A DNA stretch of 64,000 nt from Chryseobacterium gregarium DSM 19109 (GTDB lineage: Bacteria > Bacteroidota > Bacteroidia > Flavobacteriales > Weeksellaceae), in NCBI RefSeq assembly GCF_000430845.1, contig NZ_AUMU01000009.1:124001-188000 (forward strand), in the 5' to 3' direction. Of the stretch, positions 28,970-37,282 are shown piece by piece. A model generated the notes under the pieces. It saw only the letters and a program-made list of their open reading frames with translations, had not been told where the DNA came from and did not search any database. Each line of letters begins with the position of its first letter. Position 1 is the stretch's first letter. The position numbers and the translations under genes are program-made.

Positions 28970-30555
28970 AACATCATCTTTCCTGCGGTTCTCAATCCCT
29001 GATAAAAGGCCTCTTCAAATATAGAAATCCCTGATAAATCGGTATGGGCGAAGAATATTTTCCGGCCGATTGATTGCTTTGCTTCAGGCTTTCCGAAAAT
29101 CTGTCCCGGAACTGGAGCGATCATGGCGTGACCAATTTTGTGAAACTGCATTTCAACAATAAAATCTTCAATCAAAGGATGGGCTTTTTTCAGATCGTCC
29201 AAAACAAGATGCCGAAGCTCGCTTTCCTTCATAGCATATAATTGCCTTCTCGCTTTTTTACAGTCATCGGTTGAAAAACTCCTGTAATAAGTAATTACCT
29301 TTTCACCCATAATCTGATTGACATTTTGATGCTGATCGTAAATATAACCCAAACCTTCAGAACGGTAAATTACATTATCCCAGGCCAGTTCCTCATCGCC
29401 TCCAAATTCATTTTTGAGCGTAAGGGTTGTTAAAAGCCACGGGACATAATTAAAATCTTTCACCTTCCGATCACTGAAAATCCTCTCATTAACAAACTGC
29501 GGAACGGCAAAAAGAACTTTTTCAGCAATGATCTTTTTAGTCTTTTTCTGAACATTATCAAAGCTTAAAACTTCAACATGGTTTTCCTTTGATTTTACAT
29601 CAAAAACCAGGTGCTGCGTTAAATTTTTCCCTTCCGCATATTTTAAAAAATGCTTGGTTAGCCTCGCATTTCCTTCCGGCCAGGTAAACACCTGATCTTT
29701 ATATTTTCTGCTCCAGTTGTTTTTTCTTCCGGCAAAATAATGGATGCCCGCCCAGGCTGAAACATACCCGATGCCCAAGCCGTAATCATCACGGCAGGAA
29801 TAATCCATCAGCCAGAGTAATTCTTCTGATTTAAAATTTTGCTGATGAAGCCAGTCTTTAAAAATAATTTTTTCCAGGTGTAAAACCTCATCTTCTTTAC
29901 TTGAATCTTCTACCGGAATAGCGAAAAAATACTTTCCTGATGAATCTTTTTTACTGCGGAAATGATCCATCATATTAAAAAACCGGTTCAGCTCTTTCTG
30001 AACTTCGTCAGAAACTCCTTTTTGGGGAACGATATCGTTCTGCCATGAATTTTTAAAAAACAACCGTTCCTGTTGAGGAAAAGTCATCTGATATTCATCT
30101 AAAACCGGTTCGCCGTTTTCATCATCCCCCTGATAAATTCCGCACTCTTTAAGGAATTCAATAATTTCTGTATTTTCCTTGTTGGGCAAAGGGAGATAAT
30201 GCGCCCCTAAAGGGAATTTTGAGAATTGGTTTTGTCCGTTTGATGAATTTCCGCCTATCTGATTTTCCATTTCCAGCAGCAGATAATCATGTTCCTGGTT
30301 TTGATGAAGGTGACGGCATGCAGAAAGCCCTGAAATTCCCCCGCCGACAATCAGGTATTTGATATGGATTTCTTCTGTAGGTTCAGGGAAATCTTTAGCC
30401 CAAAGTTTGTGCCCGAGAACATGATTGGTCCCGGTGATCTTAAGCAGCAAACTTTTCCCTTTTTTACTGCAGTATTGCAAAAACGGAATCATTAAGCTCC
30501 CTAAAAAGATTGTTTTCAGAAACTCTTTTCTACTGTACTTTCCCCCACTCTTCAT
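28966..30555 (-). CDS. FAD/NAD(P)-dependent amine-oxidase-like oxidoreductase with Tat-type signal
   Basis: 529 residues. The N-terminus has SRKEFLK, a variant of the twin-arginine motif, then a hydrophobic stretch ending LQYC (C29), so it may be a Tat-exported lipoprotein. The dinucleotide motif is VGGGISG (70-76), followed by EMENQIGGNSS, the usual flavin amine oxidase/phytoene desaturase layout. The C-terminal region AHTDLSGISIFEEAFYQG closes the FAD site. The gene overlaps the aminopropyltransferase gene by 26 bp. Polyamine or lipid-amine oxidation is an inference from neighbours. Confidence 0.82.
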   Translation of the reverse strand: MKSGGKYSRKEFLKTIFLGSLMIPFLQYCSKKGKSLLLKITGTNHVLGHKLWAKDFPEPTEEIHIKYLIVGGGISGLSACRHLHQNQEHDYLLLEMENQIGGNSSNGQNQFSKFPLGAHYLPLPNKENTEIIEFLKECGIYQGDDENGEPVLDEYQMTFPQQERLFFKNSWQNDIVPQKGVSDEVQKELNRFFNMMDHFRSKKDSSGKYFFAIPVEDSSKEDEVLHLEKIIFKDWLHQQNFKSEELLWLMDYSCRDDYGLGIGYVSAWAGIHYFAGRKNNWSRKYKDQVFTWPEGNARLTKHFLKYAEGKNLTQHLVFDVKSKENHVEVLSFDNVQKKTKKIIAEKVLFAVPQFVNERIFSDRKVKDFNYVPWLLTTLTLKNEFGGDEELAWDNVIYRSEGLGYIYDQHQNVNQIMGEKVITYYRSFSTDDCKKARRQLYAMKESELRHLVLDDLKKAHPLIEDFIVEMQFHKIGHAMIAPVPGQIFGKPEAKQSIGRKIFFAHTDLSGISIFEEAFYQGLRTAGKMML

Positions 30556-32044
30556 CGAAATAACGTACTAAAATTTGATTATCCAGCCGGTTGACCTCGA
30601 TATCTTTGGTTTTCATGTCTTTGGTGAAATAAGACAGCTGTGAAAAATTGTAATCGTAGAATTTCAGACCGGGAATTTTCCGGTAAACCTTATGATTGAC
30701 AGGCTCAAAGGAAGCCATCGAAAACCCCCATTCCCCGAATGACGGAACATAAGTATGATATGCTGAAGTAAAGGGGAAAATCTGATGAATGGTTTTTTCG
30801 ATACACCAGAAAGATTTGGGCGCAAAATAAGGGGAAGTGGTCTGTACCACAATTTTTGTATCGGTAGTGGTCAGCCGTTCCAGCTCTTTATAAAACTGCA
30901 GAGAATAGAGCTTTCCTAAACTGTAGTTAGACGGATCCGGAAAATCGATGATAATGACCCCGAATTTCCGGGTATTTTCCTTAACCCAGATGTAAGCATC
31001 TTTATTGATGATGTTTAATTTAGGACTTGATAGAGAGTTTTGATTCAGTTCCCGCATGGTCTGGTTATTTTTGAAAAAATTTGTCATTTCACCGTCAAGA
31101 TCCACCAAAGTAATGTGTTTAACCTCTTTATATTTTAATACTTCACGCACAGCAAAGCCATCGCCTCCGCCAAGGATCAGCACATTGCTGATATCTTTCG
31201 CCATTGACATTGCCGGGTGCACCAGCGCTTCATGATACCGGTATTCGTCTATAGAGGAAAACTGCAAGTTGTTGTTTAAATACAAACGGAACTCGCGGTT
31301 ATTTCTGGTCAGCACGATTCTCTGATAAGGGGAACTTTTTGTATAGACTACATTTTCACCGTATAATTTTTCTTCGGAATAAGATAAAATTTTATCTGAA
31401 AAAATAAAGAGGGCGAGTAAAAAGATAAAGGCTCCGATGGCTTTTACTTTTAAAGAAACCGGTTTTGACAATTCTTTTTTAAGATAAAAACATAAGAAAA
31501 TAGCTATCGAAATATTAATCAGTCCAAAAAACAAAGGGGTCTTTACAATTCCTAAATTAGGAATCAGTACCAACGGAAACAGAATAGATGCCAGTAAAGC
31601 TCCGATATAATCGAAAGCGAAGACATTGGAGACCAGATCCTTGAACTGAACCCGGTCTTTCAGGATGTTCATCAGCAGCGGAATTTCCACTCCGACCAGA
31701 CAACCCGTGAAAAATACAAAAAGGTATAAAACCGCCTCGAAATGTGCTAGTGTATTGAACAGAATGAATAGAACAACCGAACTGATTCCTCCGATAATGC
31801 CGACCATGATTTCTATTTCCACAAATTTATCGATAAGATTTCCTTTGATGAATTTGGCAAAATAAGAACCCACACCCATTGAAAACAGATATACCCCGAT
31901 GATGAAAGAAAACTGTTTTACCGAATCTCCTAAAAGATAGCTTGCCAGAGCACCGGCCACCAATTCGTAAATCAGTCCACACGTAGCAATGACAAACACC
32001 GAAAACATTAACAGCAACTCAAGAGGAATCCTCTTCTTATCCAT
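30530..32044 (-). CDS. membrane-fused polyamine aminopropyltransferase (spermidine synthase-like)
   Basis: 504 residues. About six or seven membrane segments (10-215) precede a spermidine-synthase domain (about 230-500). The SpeE-type motifs are YQRIV (240-244), DEYRYHE (266-272), nucleotide-like GGGDG (292-296), VDLD (314-317) and DFPDPS (367-372). The last replaces the usual D-x-T-D-P-x-G-P, so the acceptor site differs somewhat. Expected donor is decarboxylated AdoMet, made by SpeD three genes upstream. It overlaps DUF350 by 8 bp and the FAD gene by 26 bp. Confidence 0.88.
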   Translation of the reverse strand: MDKKRIPLELLLMFSVFVIATCGLIYELVAGALASYLLGDSVKQFSFIIGVYLFSMGVGSYFAKFIKGNLIDKFVEIEIMVGIIGGISSVVLFILFNTLAHFEAVLYLFVFFTGCLVGVEIPLLMNILKDRVQFKDLVSNVFAFDYIGALLASILFPLVLIPNLGIVKTPLFFGLINISIAIFLCFYLKKELSKPVSLKVKAIGAFIFLLALFIFSDKILSYSEEKLYGENVVYTKSSPYQRIVLTRNNREFRLYLNNNLQFSSIDEYRYHEALVHPAMSMAKDISNVLILGGGDGFAVREVLKYKEVKHITLVDLDGEMTNFFKNNQTMRELNQNSLSSPKLNIINKDAYIWVKENTRKFGVIIIDFPDPSNYSLGKLYSLQFYKELERLTTTDTKIVVQTTSPYFAPKSFWCIEKTIHQIFPFTSAYHTYVPSFGEWGFSMASFEPVNHKVYRKIPGLKFYDYNFSQLSYFTKDMKTKDIEVNRLDNQILVRYFDEEWGKVQ

Positions 32045-32252
32045 GAATGGCTCCGCTTATAATAATTGAAATCCCGATAATGAATGCCCCGAAAATGATC
32101 GCCAATGCCACATTTTTATTCTGTGCAATCTCATGCCATGTTTTTTCCGGTGTTAATTTTTCGATGATAACATAACAAACCAGCAAAATAGCGATTCCTA
32201 GAAAAGAATAAATCACTGAGTTGATTACCGGCAGAAAATTGATCTGATCCAT
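32037..32252 (-). CDS. DUF350 domain membrane protein (YjfL-like)
   Basis: 71 residues with two membrane helices: SVIYSFLGIAILLVCYVIIEKLTP and NVALAIIFGAFIIGISIIISGAI. The K-L-T-P junction and the G-I-x-I-I-x-S-G-A end match DUF350. The protein is about half the size of E. coli YjfL, i.e. a single DUF350 unit. DUF350 genes often accompany DUF4178, PspA-like and polyamine-enzyme genes; no function is proven. Confidence 0.88.
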   Translation of the reverse strand: MDQINFLPVINSVIYSFLGIAILLVCYVIIEKLTPEKTWHEIAQNKNVALAIIFGAFIIGISIIISGAIHG

Positions 32253-32264
32253 AATTTATATTTT

Positions 32265-32465
32265 TTATTTGTGATAGTATCTGTAATATCCGACTCCCGA
32301 AGAATGATGCCTTCGGGTAGTCCCGTCCTGATATTTTTCTGTTTTTTCGCAGTCGCAGAACTGGTTTCCTTCAAAAGTAAGATAGGTAAACCAGCTGATG
32401 AAAAAAACTCCGATAAGGCACAGCAGCCAGTTTTCTTTTATATAATTCAGTAGATTGGTCATCAT
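32265..32465 (-). CDS. small membrane peptide of the DUF4178/DUF350 cluster
   Basis: 66 residues from the ATG at 32465, overlapping the DUF4178 stop by one base (TGATG); the TTG at 32468 and ATG at 32462 are alternatives. One membrane helix (NWLLCLIGVFFISWFTYLTF) is followed by a short CDC motif and a basic tail rich in His, Tyr and Gly (TTRRHHSSGVGYYRYYHK). I recognise no family. Its tight packing inside the cluster argues that it is real and a component of the membrane complex. Confidence 0.75.
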   Translation of the reverse strand: MMTNLLNYIKENWLLCLIGVFFISWFTYLTFEGNQFCDCEKTEKYQDGTTRRHHSSGVGYYRYYHK

Positions 32466-33727
32466 CAAGTCTGTGGATAAGGTGAATTGGAACTGTTATT
32501 CCATTTTGATTGTTCAAATATTTTTCTTCCGAAATAGCATACAGCTACAAACGCTGTTAAAAGCACCATGATGATTCCGAAATTCCAGAAGGAAACGGGG
32601 AGCCATTCTGCTTTTATTTTGACAGATTTATTTTCAGAAGCGATTGAACTATTTGCCGAGCTAGAGACTACCGGAGCTTCCTGCTTTTCTGCAGAAATCA
32701 AAAAATGGTATTTTCCGGGAGCCACCCCACAGAAATTGAATGCCTCGTCTGTACTTCCCTCGCTCCAGTTTTCCCCGCCTTCATAGCCGTGATATTCTTC
32801 CACATCTTTCGAAGCATAAACTATTTCACTGGTTTTTTCATTCACCAAGCTTAAGCCTACACTGGCCCAGGAATTACTGACATTGGAAGAAATCTCTACT
32901 TTTAAAGGAGCAGAGCCACCGGACAAATCAAAGCTTTTGCTCACCAGTTCCTTATCTTTTACTTCTGTAAAGCTGATTTCCTGTTCAAAAACCAGTGCGT
33001 TAGATCTTGAAGCCATTACGTACAGCTGGATCAGACAAATGATCAAAGCTGCCACCCCCATACTATTGAGGGTCTGTTTGAAATTAAAGTAGAAAGGCTG
33101 CACAATCCCGATTCCTGACTGATTGGGGAGGACAGGAATATGAAAAGCTCTTTTTACCGTATATTTTGAAATATGCCTGCCAAAGAAGAATTCATTTGAA
33201 CTGCCGGACTGTTCCTGAGAAATCATTTGGTCAGCGTTGACATATTCCCGGTAGGTGGTAAGTCCGAAATTTAATTTATCCTCGAAAAACCCTGCCGCTG
33301 CATAAATGGTACATTCTGTCGTTTCATACCAGCGGTAATTCCTGCCGTTCAGTTCTGCCGCTTTCATATCGAATATTTTTTTCACTCCGGTTCCAATGAC
33401 CGGCTCCAGAAAAACCCAATGACCGTCACTTTCGCTCAAAAAAGCATCTTTCCCGCTTTTATCTTTTAAATAATATTCCCTCCAGAAAATATTGGATCCA
33501 TACTTCCTGATAATAATTCCTGTAACGGTATATTCGGTGTGATAAATCATTCCCTTTTGTCCGACTTTCAGGACAACATGTTCAACCGGCTTTTTTATCC
33601 TGGCTTTCTCGGAAAGGTTTTTCTGAGCATTGATAAGACTTGAACACGCCGTGCAGACATATTCCCGTACGGGAAACGTAAGTTCATGTTTATTTTCAGT
33701 TTTACAGATGGGGCAAACGTAATGCAT
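32465..33727 (-). CDS. DUF4178 domain protein with zinc ribbon and C-terminal membrane segment
   Basis: 420 residues. A zinc ribbon starts the protein (C5-x2-C8 and C25-x2-C28). A DUF4178 domain of beta strands spans about 55-200 (KVGQKGMIYHTEYTVTGIIIRK, FWREYYLKDKSGKDAFLSESDGHWVFLEP). A membrane segment lies near 218-238, a beta-sandwich-like region at 245-365, and another membrane helix at about 378-402. Its start codon directly abuts the SpeD stop. DUF4178 is of unknown function but recurs beside DUF350 and polyamine genes. Confidence 0.85.
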   Translation of the reverse strand: MHYVCPICKTENKHELTFPVREYVCTACSSLINAQKNLSEKARIKKPVEHVVLKVGQKGMIYHTEYTVTGIIIRKYGSNIFWREYYLKDKSGKDAFLSESDGHWVFLEPVIGTGVKKIFDMKAAELNGRNYRWYETTECTIYAAAGFFEDKLNFGLTTYREYVNADQMISQEQSGSSNEFFFGRHISKYTVKRAFHIPVLPNQSGIGIVQPFYFNFKQTLNSMGVAALIICLIQLYVMASRSNALVFEQEISFTEVKDKELVSKSFDLSGGSAPLKVEISSNVSNSWASVGLSLVNEKTSEIVYASKDVEEYHGYEGGENWSEGSTDEAFNFCGVAPGKYHFLISAEKQEAPVVSSSANSSIASENKSVKIKAEWLPVSFWNFGIIMVLLTAFVAVCYFGRKIFEQSKWNNSSNSPYPQT

Positions 33728-34087
33728 TTATCTATAAATTTTGTGTTTCTGAATGGTTTTAGCTTTAAAATACTCTATCACCTCATCGGCAATTTTTTCA
33801 ACTTTATCGGTATTGTCCTGCATATAATTACACAGGAAAACATCAAAAGTGAGTTGTTTGAATTCCGGCCAGGTGTGGATGCAGAGGTGGGATTCTTTAA
33901 GGCAAACGGCCGAAGTAAAGCTCCGGTTTTCGAAAATATGATTGGTGATGCCTACAATTTCCACCTCTTTTGCAGCGAGGCTGTTCCGGGTAAAGGCCAG
34001 AAAGCCTTCGCTGTCCGACAGCAGATCTTCCGACTCCGTTTCCAAAGTCAGAAGAATATGTAAACCTTTACTGGTTGGTGATTCCAA
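33728..34087 (-). CDS. speD: S-adenosylmethionine decarboxylase (SpeD, prokaryotic short type)
   Basis: 119 residues. The self-cleavage motif ESHLCIHTWPE has E65-S66, so a pyruvoyl cofactor can form at S66. H71 and C86 (FDVFLC) match the other processing and catalytic residues of bacterial SpeD. The only plausible start is TTG at 34087: the frame has no ATG before the catalytic motif and a TAA lies five codons upstream. The product makes decarboxylated AdoMet, the aminopropyl donor for the transferase encoded three genes downstream. It abuts the DUF4178 gene and follows CtlX by 21 bp. Confidence 0.88.
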   Translation of the reverse strand: MESPTSKGLHILLTLETESEDLLSDSEGFLAFTRNSLAAKEVEIVGITNHIFENRSFTSAVCLKESHLCIHTWPEFKQLTFDVFLCNYMQDNTDKVEKIADEVIEYFKAKTIQKHKIYR

Positions 34088-34108
34088 TGGATTAGTTTTT
34101 TAGAATAA

Positions 34109-35032
34109 TTATTTTTTCGGTAAGAAAACTTCGGCCAGCATACAGCGGGCGCTGCCTCCTCCGTTGACTTCAATGGTATTAAGGTCTGAATAAATGATTT
34201 CGCAGTATTTTTCTATCGCAGAGATCTGTTCCGTATTCAGAGACCGGTAAGCGGTTTCGCTCATAACCAGGAATTTTTCACCGTCCTTATTGTGTACCTG
34301 GAGCATATTTCCGGCGAACTGCTGCATCTGTTCTTCCGAGATTTCAATAATTTCCTTTCCTGAATTTTTGATCGTTTCAGCAACCTTGTTTCTTTCCAGT
34401 TCATTATCAATACAGTCAAGGCAAATCACTACAAACCTATCGGCCACACACATCATGACATTGGTATGGTAAATCGGCAGCCTTTCTTCCCCAACCGTCT
34501 GAAACGAATGGAAAACAACAGGGGTAAACCCGTATTTTTCACAAAACTCCCTGAACAGATTTTCATCCAACCGTAAAGAAACCGAACCATACGCCAATCT
34601 GTTATCGTGATCAAAAATCATGCTTCCCGTTCCTTCCAGGAAATGGCCCTGTGTTTCAGGAAAAGACCAGTCGTCAATTTCCGTCACTTCGAATCCCTGA
34701 TCTTTGATGCTTTCGATGATATCATCCCTCCTTTCCACCCTTCTGTTGGATGCGAACATCGGATACAATACCACTTTGCCGTCATTATGGAAACTCACCC
34801 AGTTGTTCGGGAAAATAGAATCCGGCGTATGGGGATCTAAGGTATCTTTAACCGTAATCACGTTAATGCCCTTGCTCCTTAATTTCTCGACAAACATCCT
34901 GAACTCTGTCAAAGCTTTGATCTGGGTATCAAAACCTTTCTGTTCTATCTGAAAATAATTGTTTTTTGCTGTTTCTGCATTAAAACCGAATGCGATCGGC
35001 TCTATCATTAAAACGGTATCTGTAGTCTGCAT
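34109..35032 (-). CDS. ctlX: citrulline utilization hydrolase CtlX-type, guanidino-group-modifying enzyme
   Basis: 307 residues of the pentein (arginine deiminase/amidinotransferase) superfamily. Visible motifs are FPNNWVSFH near residue 75, EGTGSMIFDH (acid-binding region), PIYHTNVMMCV (catalytic His), and the C-terminal NGGGSARCMLAEVFLP with the nucleophilic Cys. This set fits the CtlX branch, which is reported to hydrolyse citrulline to ornithine. Ornithine could feed polyamine synthesis, but no decarboxylase for it is in the window. The gene is immediately upstream of speD. Confidence 0.82.
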   Translation of the reverse strand: MQTTDTVLMIEPIAFGFNAETAKNNYFQIEQKGFDTQIKALTEFRMFVEKLRSKGINVITVKDTLDPHTPDSIFPNNWVSFHNDGKVVLYPMFASNRRVERRDDIIESIKDQGFEVTEIDDWSFPETQGHFLEGTGSMIFDHDNRLAYGSVSLRLDENLFREFCEKYGFTPVVFHSFQTVGEERLPIYHTNVMMCVADRFVVICLDCIDNELERNKVAETIKNSGKEIIEISEEQMQQFAGNMLQVHNKDGEKFLVMSETAYRSLNTEQISAIEKYCEIIYSDLNTIEVNGGGSARCMLAEVFLPKK

Positions 35033-35044
35033 GTGTTTAATTTT

Positions 35045-35716
35045 TTATAAAATAATATTGAATCCTGAATAGAAATCTGTCAGTCTGTAGTAGCTCAGTG
35101 TCAGGAAAACAGTATCAACCAAGCCATGGACAATAATATTGATCCAGATGTTTTTGAATTTCAAATATATGAATCCGAAAGCCAGCCCGAATAAAAACGT
35201 CATAACCAGTCCTGAAATCCCTTGGTATAAATGCGGCAGCGAAAACATCACGGCACTTAACAGGACAATCACCATCTGATTTTTCCCGAACCATCTTTTA
35301 AGCTGTGAAAAAGCAAAACCGCGGAATAAAAGCTCTTCACCGATCGCAGCACTGATCCACATATTAAAAAGCCATTTAAAATATTTCCGGGGATTTCCTT
35401 CAATGACTTTAAATGAAGAATAATCTGCAGGCTCATTAAAAATTTTACTGACCAGTGGCTGAAAAACAAAATCCATAGAAAGTTCCAGCACAAGGTAACA
35501 AACCAATATGATTTTAAGTTCCGAAAATCCTATTTTCTTAAAATTAAGATTTTTCAGGTTTCCATCCTGCAGATAAGTAAATAAAAGAATACCTGCAATA
35601 ATTACACAAAATGTATACGGAAAATGCGTAAAAGGATTATAAATCAATGAAAATATTATTGCCAAAAGCAGCAATGCAGCCCATTTATTGTCAAGTAAAG
35701 CTTTTAAATCTGTCAT
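35045..35716 (-). CDS. CPBP family intramembrane metalloprotease
   Basis: 223 residues with about six membrane segments. The Abi/CPBP motifs are present: EELLFRGF (EExxxR), FSLPHLYQG with its His, and IIVHGLVDTVFL (HxxxD/N). This family includes CAAX-type prenyl proteases and bacteriocin-immunity proteins. Substrate is unknown. It sits between two pentein enzymes with gaps of 13 bp each, so it is clearly in the same operon. Confidence 0.9.
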   Translation of the reverse strand: MTDLKALLDNKWAALLLLAIIFSLIYNPFTHFPYTFCVIIAGILLFTYLQDGNLKNLNFKKIGFSELKIILVCYLVLELSMDFVFQPLVSKIFNEPADYSSFKVIEGNPRKYFKWLFNMWISAAIGEELLFRGFAFSQLKRWFGKNQMVIVLLSAVMFSLPHLYQGISGLVMTFLFGLAFGFIYLKFKNIWINIIVHGLVDTVFLTLSYYRLTDFYSGFNIIL

Positions 35717-35729
35717 TCCTCCTGTTTAA

Positions 35730-36644
35730 TTAATCTCTTACCAAAGGCATGGTAGAGCACCGTAACAATCCTCCCATTTTCGAAATCTCCCGGTAAGGGA
35801 TTTCCTCTACCGTCATACCCCATTCATTCCTCAGATGATTATTCATCCTCATAAAAGCCTGATCCGAAACTACAATTTCAGGAGAAATGGAAAAGATATT
35901 CGGGAACATTTCAAACATTTCCTCATCTGTCACATGGAAACAGTTTTCTCCCCCGAAAATATCGATGATCAGATGATAATCGCTTTCGTCCACAAATCCG
36001 TTCTTATAAATAATGCATTTATCTTCTCCTACAGGATTGAAAGTACAGTCCAGATGCAGAATCCCTTCGTACGGAATTCTGTCATTCTTCTTCAGTTCAA
36101 GATCGATGATCCTTTTTTTAGGGAAATATTCTTTGAGTATTTCGATGGCATATTCATTGGTCCTTGCCGTTTTATAGTTCCTGTAATCTTCACTGAAGCA
36201 GGTCCCGATGAATAGAAAATTATCCCAGACAATCACATCTCCTCCTTCAATATGTGCCGTTTCCGGAAGGTTGATAATATCCCTCCATTTTACTTTTTCA
36301 AAAATAGTTTTGTAAGCATCCTGCTCATCGGCCCTGTCTGCTATGACATTAGAGATAATCATTTTATCGTCAATCACAAAAGCCACATCTCTTGCAAACA
36401 CCTGATTGTAGTTTTCAATAATGCTCGGGCGGAGTACCTCTACATCATATTTTTTTAAAACTGCCTCGAAAGCATTCATTTCATTAATAATCTCTGATTC
36501 TTTGGGATAGATTTTATTTTCGATGGAATGGTAGGATTTGGCATCGTAACTTTCCTCAAGGGTAGGAATCCCTCCTATGGAATTAGGCTGCCCTAAAACT
36601 ACTGATTTAAGCCTTCCTGTTTCGTTTTTTATATTTAGTTTCAT
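35730..36644 (-). CDS. arginine deiminase/dimethylargininase-family (pentein) hydrolase
   Basis: 304 residues. Superfamily motifs are FARDVAF (catalytic Asp region), HIEGGDVIVW (EGGD), HLDCTFNPVG (catalytic His-Leu-Asp) and the C-terminal GGLLRCSTMPLVR with nucleophilic Cys. The substrate could be arginine, methylarginine or an amidino donor; sequence alone does not decide. It is the first gene of the ten-gene leftward run, so its promoter likely controls the SpeD/DUF4178/DUF350/aminopropyltransferase genes too. Confidence 0.85.
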   Translation of the reverse strand: MKLNIKNETGRLKSVVLGQPNSIGGIPTLEESYDAKSYHSIENKIYPKESEIINEMNAFEAVLKKYDVEVLRPSIIENYNQVFARDVAFVIDDKMIISNVIADRADEQDAYKTIFEKVKWRDIINLPETAHIEGGDVIVWDNFLFIGTCFSEDYRNYKTARTNEYAIEILKEYFPKKRIIDLELKKNDRIPYEGILHLDCTFNPVGEDKCIIYKNGFVDESDYHLIIDIFGGENCFHVTDEEMFEMFPNIFSISPEIVVSDQAFMRMNNHLRNEWGMTVEEIPYREISKMGGLLRCSTMPLVRD

Positions 36645-36940
36645 AAAGAGTTATGCAATATTGCAAATATAAGTAAAGGACTGTATCTGGGAAACTTTTA
36701 GCCTGCTTTTAGGAATGTAATTCGTCTGCATTCTGAGAATACCGTATCCTGCAGTTCCTTAATAATGTATATCCGATAAATACTAAATTTTTATTGCTGT
36801 TAAAATTCTATTAACAGATAATCTATCCAAGGAGTAATATTTATATCAAAAATATGATGAAGTAGCTTTAGATTTCATATATTAGTGAAATATTAAAGCA
36901 AAAATTAATATTAAATTACTAACAATCAAACATCAAAATC
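36645..36940. other. AT-rich divergent intergenic region
   Basis: Upstream region shared by the pentein-hydrolase operon (leftward) and the double-glycine peptide gene (rightward). A weak promoter-like pair, TTTA (36840-36843), 19-bp spacer and TAGCTTTA (36863-36870), faces the peptide gene. No other structure is recognised. Confidence 0.4.
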
Positions 36941-37102
36941 ATGAACAAGAAAAATTCCGTGCTGAAAAATGCACACAAACTAAGCAGAGAAAACCAGAAA
37001 ACGATTATCGGCGGCGTTCATAATGCCGGACGAAGATGCTGTGAATGGGATGATTCAGGCCAATGCTACATCTGGACCTGTGACCGATGCCAGTGCCCAT
37101 AA
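36941..37102 (+). CDS. Cys-rich double-glycine leader (bacteriocin-like) peptide
   Basis: 53 residues read directly from the sequence, too short for most gene finders. The leader LKNAHKLSRENQKTIIGG ends in a classic Gly-Gly site (G24-G25) for C39-peptidase ABC exporters. The predicted 28-residue core has six Cys (C33, C34, C42, C47, C50, C52) and three Trp/Tyr. The leader resembles that of the peptide at 9679-9858 (L-S-x-x-x-x-K-x-x-x-G). No exporter, immunity or modification gene is nearby. Function as bacteriocin, signal or metal-binding peptide is unknown. Confidence 0.75.
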   Translation: MNKKNSVLKNAHKLSRENQKTIIGGVHNAGRRCCEWDDSGQCYIWTCDRCQCP

Positions 37103-37231
37103 ATTAAAGAAGACCAATGATCACCTTCATGTAATGTAATGAAAGTGGTATTAAGCAAAATATAATACACAACACTCTAAGGCTATGCATCAGTTCTCTG
37201 AATAACCTCAGGATAAAAATTATTACAATAA

Positions 37232-37259
37232 AAAATCCCAAAGCAAGCTTTGGGATTTT
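37232..37259 (-). terminator. intrinsic terminator of citrate synthase gene
   Basis: Stem AAAATCCCAAAG/CTTTGGGATTTT with a CAAG loop, 23 bp beyond the gltA stop on the minus strand. It could also stop the rightward peptide transcript. Confidence 0.88.
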
Positions 37260-37282
37260 CAAGTATATAATAGTAATACGGT

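Noticed and set aside
33686..34063. 125-codon plus-strand frame
   Set aside because: Antisense to speD and the DUF4178 start, both of which have clear family motifs.
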